DNA of 64,000 nucleotides. Origin: a virus. Both the position numbers and the translations under genes were made by a program. The stretch spans positions 1-64,000 of the IMG/VR virus record IMGVR_UViG_3300045994_000055. One strand, 5' to 3'. The notes under the pieces are model-generated. The model searched no databases and was not told the origin of the DNA. It saw nothing but the letters and a program-made list of their open reading frames with translations. This document shows, in pieces, positions 7,594 to 14,852 of the stretch. Numbering within the stretch: the first letter of the stretch is position 1; every line of letters starts with the position of its first letter.

Positions 7594-8910
7594 ATGAAGC
7601 AACTCTCCCAACCCTACTTTTTGCGCACGATGAGTGATGCAGAAGTGCTTGAATACGAGAACGTATTGCGCATGGCCACCGCCGCAGTGGCAACCGCTAC
7701 AGGCAAAGAAAAGGTCGAGATTGACCCCAAGATTGACGGTCCCGCACGTGAACGTCTTATCACTTCACGCATTGGCCTTTTGCTCAAGGCCCCGTTTTTT
7801 GGCAACATTGCAACCCGTTTGGAACTGCTAAACGGCAACGACTGGTGCCCCACTGCCGCAACTGACGGTCGTCGCTTTTACTACAATGACAAGTTCGTGA
7901 TGTCACTGCCCCTTAAGCAGTGCGAGTTCCTTATGGGCCACGAAGTGCTTCACGCTGTCTACGATCACAGTGCACGCCGCAACGGTCGCGATCCTAAGAT
8001 CTGGAACTTTGCTTGCGACTTTGCAGTTAACCAAGACCTGATGGACCAACGCATCGGCGAGAAGATCACAGTGGTTAAGATTCTGCAGAACGACAAGTAC
8101 AAGAACATGTCTGCTGAAGAAATTTACGAAGACTTGGTGCAAAATGCATCCAAGATGGACTTGGAGCAATATGCCAAGATGCTGCTCGACGAGCACTTGG
8201 ACGCAGAGTCCGGCAATGGTCCTCAAATTTCCGACGAAGAACGCCGCGCTATCCGCGACGAATTGCAAGAAGCTGTACTGAGTGCCGCAGAAGCTGCTGG
8301 CGCTTCCAACTTGCCTGGCGGCGTGAAGCGTTTGTTGTCCCACTTGACTGCCCCAGTTATTAGCTGGAAGGAATTGTTGGAACAGCAAATCCAAAGCACC
8401 GTGAAGTGTGATTTTTCCTTCTCCCGCCCGTCGCGTCGTAGCTGGCACATGGATGCTATCCTGCCAGGTATGATTGTTGGTGACGCAATTGAAGTTGACA
8501 TTGCAATTGACCAAAGCGGATCAATTGGACAAGAAGACGCCCGTGCGTTTTTGTCAGAAATCAAAGGCATTATGGAGTCTTACGAACAGTACAAGATTCG
8601 CGTATGGTGCTTTGACACTGAAGTTTACAATTGCCAAGAGTTCAACTCGGACAATATGGACTCCATTGAAAGCTACGAGCCAATGGGTTGCGGCGGCACT
8701 GACTTTATGTGCAACTGGCGTTTCATGCGTGAAAACGATATCCAGCCAAAGAAGTTCATCATGTTTACTGACGGTGTGCCGTTTGGTGAATGGGGTGAAG
8801 AAGAATACTGCGACACTGTGTGGATCATCAAGGGTAACGAGAATTGCATTCCTCCTTGGGGCACCTGGGCTATTTACGAACAGAATGCTAAAGCAGCAAA
8901 GACTAACTAA
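7594..8910 (+). CDS. Metallopeptidase-like/VWA protein (DUF2201-type), AAA+ partner
   Basis: This 438-residue protein has two parts. The N-terminal half contains H-E-V-L-H (116-120), a zinc-metallopeptidase-like motif. The C-terminal half is a VWA fold with the metal-ion site D-Q-S-G-S (D306, S308, S310) and later C-G-G-T-D-F and F-T-D-G-V-P. This is the architecture of the DUF2201 family, usually encoded beside a MoxR AAA+ ATPase, as here. The pair probably remodels or inactivates a target; whether the peptidase site is active is unknown. Start: AAGGAAAG before the ATG. Confidence 0.9.
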   Translation: MKQLSQPYFLRTMSDAEVLEYENVLRMATAAVATATGKEKVEIDPKIDGPARERLITSRIGLLLKAPFFGNIATRLELLNGNDWCPTAATDGRRFYYNDKFVMSLPLKQCEFLMGHEVLHAVYDHSARRNGRDPKIWNFACDFAVNQDLMDQRIGEKITVVKILQNDKYKNMSAEEIYEDLVQNASKMDLEQYAKMLLDEHLDAESGNGPQISDEERRAIRDELQEAVLSAAEAAGASNLPGGVKRLLSHLTAPVISWKELLEQQIQSTVKCDFSFSRPSRRSWHMDAILPGMIVGDAIEVDIAIDQSGSIGQEDARAFLSEIKGIMESYEQYKIRVWCFDTEVYNCQEFNSDNMDSIESYEPMGCGGTDFMCNWRFMRENDIQPKKFIMFTDGVPFGEWGEEEYCDTVWIIKGNENCIPPWGTWAIYEQNAKAAKTN

Positions 8911-8918
8911 GGAATATT

Positions 8919-9302
8919 ATGTTTGAAGATACCCATGCAGCCGTTACTGAAGCTTGTGTCCCGTTGATGGACAAGGAAATGCGCGAGGATTATGCACAGC
9001 ATATGGCCCGTGCACCCGAAGGCACAACAGTAGTTGATCCCAACAAGCTGCCAAATCAAAACATTTTTGACTTTGGTGACAAGTTGCTCAATTTGCCCGA
9101 GACACTGGAAGCAGCAATCGAGCGCATTCGTGCGCTGGAAACTGCACTGGACGATTTGAATCGTGCTTCCGAGATCGCACAGTACAGTGGACAGTTTGAA
9201 GTGCTTACTTCTTTCCGTGCAGTGGCAGACGAGATTCTAGTGAACAAGATTACAGTGGACCACAGTGCGCCCACTGAAATGAACATTACGATCATCGGTT
9301 AA
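8919..9302 (+). CDS. Hypothetical protein with central coiled coil
   Basis: This 127-residue acidic protein starts at an ATG preceded by AAGGA. A stretch near residues 60-90 with regular hydrophobic spacing (L-E-A-A-I-E-R-I-R-A-L-E-T-A-L) suggests a short coiled coil. It follows the VWA gene by 8 bases and precedes the next gene by 1 base, so it is probably in the P5 unit. Function unknown. Confidence 0.75.
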   Translation: MFEDTHAAVTEACVPLMDKEMREDYAQHMARAPEGTTVVDPNKLPNQNIFDFGDKLLNLPETLEAAIERIRALETALDDLNRASEIAQYSGQFEVLTSFRAVADEILVNKITVDHSAPTEMNITIIG

Positions 9303-9303
9303 T

Positions 9304-9603
9304 ATGCCCCTAAAGTACGGCGAAGTTAATCCGCTTGTCGTGTTTGGACTGCGGCGCATGACACACATGCCGCCGCATTTCGAACCTATCTTCTTTGATA
9401 ACAAGGGCAACGACAAAGTAATCACAGACTGGGTTTGGGAAAACCTCGACGGTCGCTTCTTCTACGGTGACCATTACAGTGTTGGCAGCAATGGCGCTGT
9501 CGTACTACAAAAAGTAATCGCATTTGAGGAAAAGAGCGAAGCAAGCTACTTTGGCCTTATGCTATCCACAATCAACAATTCTACTGGTCTTCAGTTTATT
9601 TGA
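9304..9603 (+). CDS. Hypothetical protein
   Basis: A 99-residue protein rich in aromatic residues, with no recognised domain, signal peptide or membrane segment. Its ATG lies 1 base after the previous stop, which supports translational coupling. It is the last gene before a 74-base non-coding gap that carries an inverted repeat. Function unknown. Confidence 0.65.
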   Translation: MPLKYGEVNPLVVFGLRRMTHMPPHFEPIFFDNKGNDKVITDWVWENLDGRFFYGDHYSVGSNGAVVLQKVIAFEEKSEASYFGLMLSTINNSTGLQFI

Positions 9604-9623
9604 AATAAAAATATTTCGATGTG

Positions 9624-9675
9624 ATTCTTCCTTGTTAAATAAATGTAGTTAAACATTACTTTAATAAGGAAGAAT
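9624..9675 (+). promoter_or_regulatory. Inverted repeat that would sequester the Shine-Dalgarno of the 9678 gene
   Basis: ATTCTTCCTT (9624-9633) is perfectly complementary to AAGGAAGAAT (9666-9675), which contains the Shine-Dalgarno sequence of the gene at 9678; the loop is 32 bases. Just after the upstream arm, GTTAAATA (9634-9641) is a weak (6 of 8) match to the T4 late motif. RNA started from it would lack the upstream arm. This resembles the known control of T4 genes such as e and soc; function here is inferred. Confidence 0.6.
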
Positions 9676-9677
9676 AC

Positions 9678-9911
9678 ATGACTGAAGTTCAACAAGAAAC
9701 ACAACCAGCTGAAGCAGCGCCAAGCTTGTCTATCAGCGATTTGATTGTACTCACTAACCTAACGCAAGCTGCCGCACAACGTGGCGCAATTCGCGCAGAT
9801 GAAATGCAATTGGTTGGTGCAGTGTATGACAAACTAATCGCATTTTTAACTGCCGCTGGTGCACTTACTCCAGCTGAAGCAGCAACAGAAACACCTGCTG
9901 AAGCAGTATAA
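9678..9911 (+). CDS. Conserved T4-like phage hypothetical protein
   Basis: This 77-residue protein has the core S-I-S-D-L-I-V-L-T-N-L-T-Q-A-A-A-Q-R-G-A-I-R-A, which I recall from a small protein conserved in T4-like cyanophages and related phages. Flanking tails are Ala/Glu/Thr-rich and probably disordered. Start: AAGGAAG precedes the ATG, but that ribosome site lies in an inverted-repeat arm. Function unknown. Confidence 0.85.
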   Translation: MTEVQQETQPAEAAPSLSISDLIVLTNLTQAAAQRGAIRADEMQLVGAVYDKLIAFLTAAGALTPAEAATETPAEAV

Positions 9912-9920
9912 GGAGCAAAT

Positions 9921-10628
9921 ATGAAACACGTCGGTAAACACGGAGACAAGAAAATTGTTCTCCTTTATAGGGAAGTTCCAGACGAAGGCCACATGTGCCT
10001 TTTGATTTACAGTGATGTCTTGCCCCGCATGATTCACGATGAAGTAATGAAAGTCGTGGAGAGCGATCTCGGACAAAATGCTAAGGAAATTTCCGAAGTG
10101 TTGCACCGTTCGTTTATGCCAGACGGTCGTAAGATTCTTGAAGTCTTGCACCGTGAAGGAATGATCAAGAAGGTCCCAACTAATCAAGTGCTCATTACTC
10201 CTAACAACAAGTCAAGCGTTCGCTTAGACGAGTTGAACAAGATTCTCAATGAGATGGCACAAGGCGAACATGCAATTGCTCGCTTGGCAGAGTTGGATAA
10301 GAATGCAGGTATGACAGGCAAGCGTGGTCGCCCAGCTGACCCACGTGAAGTTGGCATGCCAGCAAATAGTCGTGCTAACGCACCAGTGGAAGGCAATACA
10401 GCGCCTGAAGCATTGGTTGCCGGCGTATTGAGTGACGCAGACTTAGCAAATCAAAGAGCAGCACAAGCAGCGACAATGCGAAAAAATGCAGAGTCTATGT
10501 TAGCAGAAGCTGCACGTTTGGAAGCAGAAGCGCAATCACTAAACCCTACACCGGTAAAAGCAAATGGCACAAGAAAAACCACAAAAACCACAACCAAAGC
10601 CAAAGCGACCAAAAAGCAAGAAGCTTAA
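9921..10628 (+). CDS. Conserved T4-like phage protein with basic tail
   Basis: This 235-residue protein has an N-terminal domain (about residues 1-115) with I-V-L-L-Y-R-E-V-P-D-E, I-Y-S-D-V-L-P-R-M and V-L-H-R-E-G-M-I-K-K-V-P-T, patterns I recall from conserved unannotated proteins of T4-like cyanophages. The C-terminus is Ala-rich and then a Lys/Thr-rich tail, probably disordered. Start: AAGGAG 6 bases before the ATG. The last 65 bases also encode the start of the next gene in another frame. Confidence 0.85.
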   Translation: MKHVGKHGDKKIVLLYREVPDEGHMCLLIYSDVLPRMIHDEVMKVVESDLGQNAKEISEVLHRSFMPDGRKILEVLHREGMIKKVPTNQVLITPNNKSSVRLDELNKILNEMAQGEHAIARLAELDKNAGMTGKRGRPADPREVGMPANSRANAPVEGNTAPEALVAGVLSDADLANQRAAQAATMRKNAESMLAEAARLEAEAQSLNPTPVKANGTRKTTKTTTKAKATKKQEA

Positions 10629-10929
10629 TGTAGACAAGAGTGGCGTGAAGAAAGAATGGGAACGAATCCTACGTGAAGTAGACAAAGAGGACATTCCCAT
10701 TGAAATGCTTGACGCCATAATGGTTACATTACAAGACGGCACACAAGTTAACATCAATATCAAAGAGCTATTGGCAGATGGAGCAGATCCTGACTCGCTA
10801 AGAGATCACATTGATGAGCGCTTGAATGCACTAGACCATATCATTGACGACGTTGACTTTTATATCAGCGTTGACTCTGTAAAGGACACTGTGCAAAGTG
10901 CAACTGACTTGCTTCTAAAAGATTTATGA
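10564..10929 (+). CDS. Conserved T4-like phage hypothetical protein
   Basis: This 121-residue protein begins with a basic Lys/Pro-rich tail (first 22 residues) encoded over the basic tail of the upstream gene. Its core D-I-P-I-E-M-L-D-A-I-M-V-T-L-Q-D-G-T, D-H-I-I-D-D-V-D-F-Y-I and S-V-D-S-V-K-D-T-V is, from memory, strongly conserved among T4-like cyanophages. The stop overlaps the dihydrofolate reductase start (ATGA). Function unknown. The 65-base overlap leaves some doubt about the start. Confidence 0.82.
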   Translation: MAQEKPQKPQPKPKRPKSKKLNVDKSGVKKEWERILREVDKEDIPIEMLDAIMVTLQDGTQVNINIKELLADGADPDSLRDHIDERLNALDHIIDDVDFYISVDSVKDTVQSATDLLLKDL

Positions 10930-11444
10930 TCCACGCAATATTCGCAGTAGACAAGTTTGGCGGAATGGGGCTCAATGGCACATTGCCTTGGCCCCACCAT
11001 GCTGAAGACTTATCCTACTTTCAACACCAAACCGCGGGTCACATTGTCGTCATGGGACGCAATACGTGGGATGACCCAAAGATGCCAAAGCCTCTACCTG
11101 GTAGAGAAGTTTATGTGGCAACTAATAAACCCATTCAACATCCTAACACCATTAAAGGTGACCTCAAATCAGCATTGCTAGAGTTGGAACGTGCTAACCC
11201 AAACAAGATTATTTGGGTTGTAGGCGGTCCTGCCATTTTAGAGCAATGCGCCGATGTATTGGACAAGATACATTTGACTCACCATAAGAGCAGTTACAAG
11301 GTAGATAGCAAGATAGACTTGAAGTCGTTCTTGTCGGGATGGATGCCACACACTGCGACATCTGCTCCTACCACTAACTGTTCATTCGTAACTTATGTCC
11401 CTATGTTTAAGAGGAAATCCTCTTCTGATATGGACCACGTTTAA
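10926..11444 (+). CDS. frd: Dihydrofolate reductase
   Basis: This 172-residue enzyme reduces dihydrofolate with NADPH, regenerating the folate consumed by thymidylate synthase. It shows the N-terminal strand I-F-A-V-D, L-P-W-P-H-H-A-E-D-L with the catalytic acid, the NADPH-binding V-M-G-R-N-T-W, and V-V-G-G-P-A. Length is typical. It is translationally coupled to the upstream gene. Its last residues are antisense to the end of the GIY-YIG gene, suggesting that insertion altered the C-terminus. T4 also has frd next to td. Confidence 0.95.
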   Translation: MIHAIFAVDKFGGMGLNGTLPWPHHAEDLSYFQHQTAGHIVVMGRNTWDDPKMPKPLPGREVYVATNKPIQHPNTIKGDLKSALLELERANPNKIIWVVGGPAILEQCADVLDKIHLTHHKSSYKVDSKIDLKSFLSGWMPHTATSAPTTNCSFVTYVPMFKRKSSSDMDHV

Positions 11445-12018
11445 CACCTGTTCGCATTGCGCTCATCTTAGCTCGTGCAGCAACGGTATGAACCTTTCCA
11501 TACATACCGTTGTTTTCACCTTTATTTGCTAACCCTATTTTCTCTTTAGTGGCATCTGCTACCTTAAGTCCCTTACGTGCGGCTGCTGATTTACATTTTT
11601 GCTCATCAGTTAGTGCTTTGCCCAATTTTGCGACAGACATCTTTTTACGAGTTTCCTCTGACCTTGGGCCGCGACGTCTATTAGCTTCACTGATTTTTGC
11701 ACGATGACTTTCGGAAAACTTTATCCCAGCTGACCCTTCCCCACCATCTGTCTTGTTAAGTAAAATTCCAGTATTCAAATCTTTTCTTCCGAACCATCTT
11801 ATAAGGCGTCGTTCAATTGCAAGAGATCCAATGTTGCTTAAATTGGTTTCTAATAGAACAATAAGTGATTTATCTTTTGGTAAAGTGACACCAGGGTGTG
11901 GCGAGAATGCTCTTAGGTCTTTACCTTTTCCGATATAATACGGTGTTCCTGCTTTGGCAGTGATTGAATCTTTGCTGCGTAGGTATGCATAGACGTAATA
12001 AATATTAGTGTTGGACAT
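11407..12018 (-). CDS. Free-standing GIY-YIG homing endonuclease (SegA/I-TevI-like)
   Basis: This 203-residue protein has the GIY-YIG nuclease core at the N-terminus: Y-V-Y-A-Y-L (8-13), Y-I-G (28-30) and a catalytic-type E69. Then come repeated NUMOD3-like DNA-binding segments at about 98-115, 118-135 and 166-188 (G-I-K-F-S-E-S-H-R-A-K-I-S; E-N-N-G-M-Y-G-K). It lies antisense between frd and td; T4 carries the GIY-YIG enzyme I-TevI in a td intron. An exact late promoter motif (TATAAATA) lies about 60 bases upstream, and AAAGG precedes the ATG. It probably spreads into td-like loci. Confidence 0.92.
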   Translation of the reverse strand: MSNTNIYYVYAYLRSKDSITAKAGTPYYIGKGKDLRAFSPHPGVTLPKDKSLIVLLETNLSNIGSLAIERRLIRWFGRKDLNTGILLNKTDGGEGSAGIKFSESHRAKISEANRRRGPRSEETRKKMSVAKLGKALTDEQKCKSAAARKGLKVADATKEKIGLANKGENNGMYGKVHTVAARAKMSAMRTGVKRGPYQKRISS

Positions 12019-12084
12019 ATAGCCTTTCTGGGTTGTCTAAAGTAGTTGGGAACGCCACATTCCGCGAGCTACACTAATATTTAT
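11998..12084. repeat. 14-bp perfect inverted repeat around the GIY-YIG start
   Basis: ATAAATATTAGTGT (11998-12011) and ACACTAATATTTAT (12071-12084) are exact reverse complements, 59 bases apart. One arm covers codons 3-7 of the endonuclease gene; the other overlaps its late promoter motif. A minus-strand RNA starting upstream would fold the start region into a hairpin, whereas one starting at the late promoter would lack the upstream arm. Each arm also carries an outward-in ATAAATA motif. Confidence 0.8.
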
Positions 12085-12085
12085 A
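12078..12085 (-). promoter_or_regulatory. T4-type late promoter for GIY-YIG gene
   Basis: Reads exactly TATAAATA on the minus strand, 8 of 8 to the T4 late consensus. Transcription would start near 12071-12072, giving a leader of about 54 bases to the ATG at 12018. In T4, the I-TevI gene is also driven by late promoters. Confidence 0.7.
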
Positions 12086-12094
12086 CCGAATCTA

Positions 12095-12123
12095 TTTACA
12101 ATCAAATTTGATTCCTGTATAAT
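12095..12123 (+). promoter_or_regulatory. Sigma70-like td promoter with internal palindrome, apparently leaderless
   Basis: TTTACA (12095-12100), a 17-base spacer and a perfect TATAAT (12118-12123). The ATG of thymidylate synthase begins 6 bases after the -10 box, at the expected transcription start. A perfect 14-bp palindrome, AATCAAATTTGATT (12100-12113), lies between the boxes and could be an operator. Confidence 0.8.
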
Positions 12124-12129
12124 TTACTA

Positions 12130-12981
12130 ATGAAACAATACCTCGACGCACTTCAATTAATTCTCGACAGCGGAAAAGTTAAAATGGACCGCACATCAAC
12201 AGGCACTATCAGTTACTTTGGGATGATGCAACGCTATATCTTAGCAGACGGCTTCCCGCTAGTAACAACAAAACGAGTCCCCTTCAAATCAGTCCTCACA
12301 GAACTACTATGGTTCCTGGAAGGATCTGGTAACGAGCGGCGTTTAGCAGAGCTGCTATACGGCGAAGGGAACACTGAAGGTAAGAAAACAATATGGACAA
12401 AGAATGCAGAAGCACCATATTGGATTGACAAGGCACAGTACGAAGGCGATCTTGGTCGCGTATACGGTGTGCAATGGCGCAACTGGACTAACCAGTTTGG
12501 CGAAGTAACAGATCAACTCTTGGAGTTAGTCAAGGGAATTAAGCAAGACCCGCACGGACGTCGACATATTATTACTGCATGGAATCCAGGAGAGCTATCT
12601 AAAATGGCACTCCCACCGTGTCATTGTTTTGCTCAATTTAACGTCGTTGATAATAAACTAGACTGTCTCATGTATCAACGATCCAACGACTTCTTCTTGG
12701 GTTGCCCTTTCAACATCGCATCGTATGCACTGCTGACGCACATGGTTGCTCAAGTGTGCGGATTGCGAGTTGGCGAGCTAATTCACACCACAGGCGATGC
12801 TCACATCTACTCCAATCACATGGAGCAAGTTAAAGAGCAGCTATCACGCACACCACACCCATTGCCTAAGCTGCACATGAGGATGAGACCAGATGCCGAC
12901 ATTACAAAGTTCACTATGGACGACTTTATATTGGCAGACTACGTGCACCACGAAGAGATCAAAGGCGCAATGGCGGTATAA
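12130..12981 (+). CDS. td: Thymidylate synthase (ThyA type)
   Basis: This 283-residue enzyme methylates dUMP to dTMP using methylene-tetrahydrofolate, providing thymidine for phage DNA and producing dihydrofolate for the adjacent Frd. Catalytic C164 lies in L-P-P-C-H-C-F; the dUMP-binding Q-R-S-N-D and the folate-site G-C-P-F-N-I-A are intact, as is H-T-T-G-D-A-H-I-Y. The gene is continuous, with no intron, unlike T4 td. No Shine-Dalgarno sequence is visible and the promoter would start at the ATG. Confidence 0.97.
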   Translation: MKQYLDALQLILDSGKVKMDRTSTGTISYFGMMQRYILADGFPLVTTKRVPFKSVLTELLWFLEGSGNERRLAELLYGEGNTEGKKTIWTKNAEAPYWIDKAQYEGDLGRVYGVQWRNWTNQFGEVTDQLLELVKGIKQDPHGRRHIITAWNPGELSKMALPPCHCFAQFNVVDNKLDCLMYQRSNDFFLGCPFNIASYALLTHMVAQVCGLRVGELIHTTGDAHIYSNHMEQVKEQLSRTPHPLPKLHMRMRPDADITKFTMDDFILADYVHHEEIKGAMAV

Positions 12982-12984
12982 ACA

Positions 12985-13953
12985 ATGAAATTTTTAGTAA
13001 CAGGCGGTGCCGGCTTTATCGGGCACAATGTAGTAAGACAACTAGAAGAGATGGGACACGATTGTGCAATCATTGACTCGTGTACAAACTATAACTTCGT
13101 TCCGCAAGCGGAAATGGATTACTTGGTCGAGGCACGTTGCAAACGCATTAGTGCAGGGGTTGACTATGTTGACCTCCGCGAATATGATTCAGTAGCAGAG
13201 AGTCTTAGGCTTGCGCAACCAGAGACAGTCATTCACCTTGCATCCTTTCCTCGACAAAAGGTAGTAGGCGAACAGCCTGTATGGGCGTCTGAAGTAATGT
13301 GCTGTGCCCTTGTCAACTTGCTGGAAGAGTGCACCAAGAACAACGTCAAGCGTTTTGTGTACATTAGCTCAAGCATGGTATACGGCGACTTTGCAAATGA
13401 CGTCACCGAGGCTGCGGATTGCAACCCCCAAGGCTTGTACGGCATCATGAAGTACATGGGCGAACATATCGTTAAGGATTATGCAAAGCGTACTGGGATG
13501 GAATATGTAATCATTCGTCCAAGTGCAGTGTACGGTGAATGGGACGTAGAAGATCGTGTCGTCTCTAAGTTCATGCTTAACGCTATGCGTGGTGGCATTC
13601 TTAAGGTAAACGGACCAGACGAGGTATTAGACTTCTCTTACGTAGAAGAAACTGCGATGGGCATTGTGCTTGCTGCTACTCAACAATCTGCATCCAATAA
13701 CATCTTTAACATCACACGCTCTGACACTAAGCTGTACACGTTGCTGGATGCAGCGAGTATTGCTATCAAAATTGCAGGCAAGGGAACTGGCATTGCAGGT
13801 GCCCGTGACCTCAACTTCCCTAAGCGTGGACGGTTGAACATTGACAAGGCACGTACACTGCTTGGTTACAATCCAAGGATCAGTGTAGAGGAAGGGTTCC
13901 AACGCTATCACGATTGGTTCAAGAACGATCCATATTGGAGCAAGACCATATAA
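12985..13953 (+). CDS. NAD-dependent epimerase/dehydratase (extended SDR)
   Basis: This 322-residue nucleotide-sugar enzyme has the NAD-binding G-G-A-G-F-I-G (7-13), a Ser cluster at 128-130 (I-S-S-S-M-V-Y-G) and the catalytic Y152-x3-K156. It belongs to the GalE/RmlB/GDP-mannose-like group; the sugar cannot be assigned. It sits 3 bases after td and its stop overlaps the next radical SAM start, so the sugar cassette is cotranscribed with td. Downstream aminotransferase and dehydrogenase genes suggest synthesis of an unusual amino sugar. Confidence 0.9.
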   Translation: MKFLVTGGAGFIGHNVVRQLEEMGHDCAIIDSCTNYNFVPQAEMDYLVEARCKRISAGVDYVDLREYDSVAESLRLAQPETVIHLASFPRQKVVGEQPVWASEVMCCALVNLLEECTKNNVKRFVYISSSMVYGDFANDVTEAADCNPQGLYGIMKYMGEHIVKDYAKRTGMEYVIIRPSAVYGEWDVEDRVVSKFMLNAMRGGILKVNGPDEVLDFSYVEETAMGIVLAATQQSASNNIFNITRSDTKLYTLLDAASIAIKIAGKGTGIAGARDLNFPKRGRLNIDKARTLLGYNPRISVEEGFQRYHDWFKNDPYWSKTI

Positions 13954-14852
13954 TGTCGTTCGCAAAAGAGAACACCAAAGTATTGCACTTAGAGTTAACT
14001 ACTCGATGCAATGCTTCTTGCCCACAGTGTTCTCGCATGGACCCATCAACTAAATACACTGAAGACTATGACCTCACTTTAGACAGAATTAAAGAACTGT
14101 TTTCTGAGGACTTCGTGCGACAGTTAGACAAGGTGTTTGCATGTGGTGACTTTGGTGATCCCGCTGCTGCAAAAAACTGTTTACCTATACTCGAGTGGTT
14201 CAGGGAAGTAAATCCTGATATAACGTTAGGCATGAACACTAACGGCGGAATACGTAACACTGTATTTTGGACTGCGCTGGGACAGCTACTAAACAAGCCA
14301 TCAGACTACGTTGTATTCAGCATTGACGGGCTTGAGGACACCAATCACATCTACCGGGTCAACGTGCAGTGGAAACAAGTTATGTCCGCCGCTAAAGCGT
14401 TTATAAGTGCCGGCGGCTCTGCGCATTGGGATATGCTAGTATACGAGCATAACGAGCACCAAGTAGAAGAGTGCAAGAAGCTGGCAAAAGACATGGGGTT
14501 TACATGGTTTAGATGCAAGGTTAGCTCTAGATTTGCTACAAAACCCGTGCAATTCCTGAACCCACCCAAGAGCTACGCACCAGTGCACAGCGACGGCCCG
14601 GTTAAATGTCATGCACTGGAAGAGAAAAGTTTGTATGTTGCGGCAACAGGCAAACTCATGCCTTGCTGCTTTATGGGGCACAAGGTGTTTACTCTTACTG
14701 AGCCATTGAAAGGATTCCTTGACGATCCTGATTTTAAATCCATTTCAGAAGCATTAGCGACCACACCGCTTACAGTATGTAAAGAGTACTGTAGCACCAA
14801 CAACAATGTTAATCGGTTAAACAATCAATTTAGAGAGAATACACGACTATGA
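13953..14852 (+). CDS. Radical SAM protein with C-terminal SPASM-like region
   Basis: The ATG at 13953 overlaps the epimerase stop (TAATG); the frame extends upstream to 13914 only inside that gene. The 299-residue product has C-N-A-S-C-P-Q-C (C19, C23, C26), the radical SAM cluster motif, right at the N-terminus. A C-terminal cysteine region (V-K-C-H-A-L, L-M-P-C-C-F-M, V-C-K-E-Y-C) resembles a SPASM/twitch auxiliary-cluster domain in the usual order, unlike the other radical SAM proteins here. It lies in the sugar cassette; the substrate is unknown. Confidence 0.88.
   Translation: MSFAKENTKVLHLELTTRCNASCPQCSRMDPSTKYTEDYDLTLDRIKELFSEDFVRQLDKVFACGDFGDPAAAKNCLPILEWFREVNPDITLGMNTNGGIRNTVFWTALGQLLNKPSDYVVFSIDGLEDTNHIYRVNVQWKQVMSAAKAFISAGGSAHWDMLVYEHNEHQVEECKKLAKDMGFTWFRCKVSSRFATKPVQFLNPPKSYAPVHSDGPVKCHALEEKSLYVAATGKLMPCCFMGHKVFTLTEPLKGFLDDPDFKSISEALATTPLTVCKEYCSTNNNVNRLNNQFRENTRL

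Noticed and set aside
7903-8514. 203-codon minus-strand frame opposite the VWA gene
   Set aside because: It is antisense to the HExxH/VWA coding region, has no ribosome site or domain, and is probably a shadow frame.
12130-12981. Possible group I intron in td, as in T4
   Set aside because: The thymidylate synthase frame is continuous and full length with all active-site motifs. The GIY-YIG gene lies outside it.
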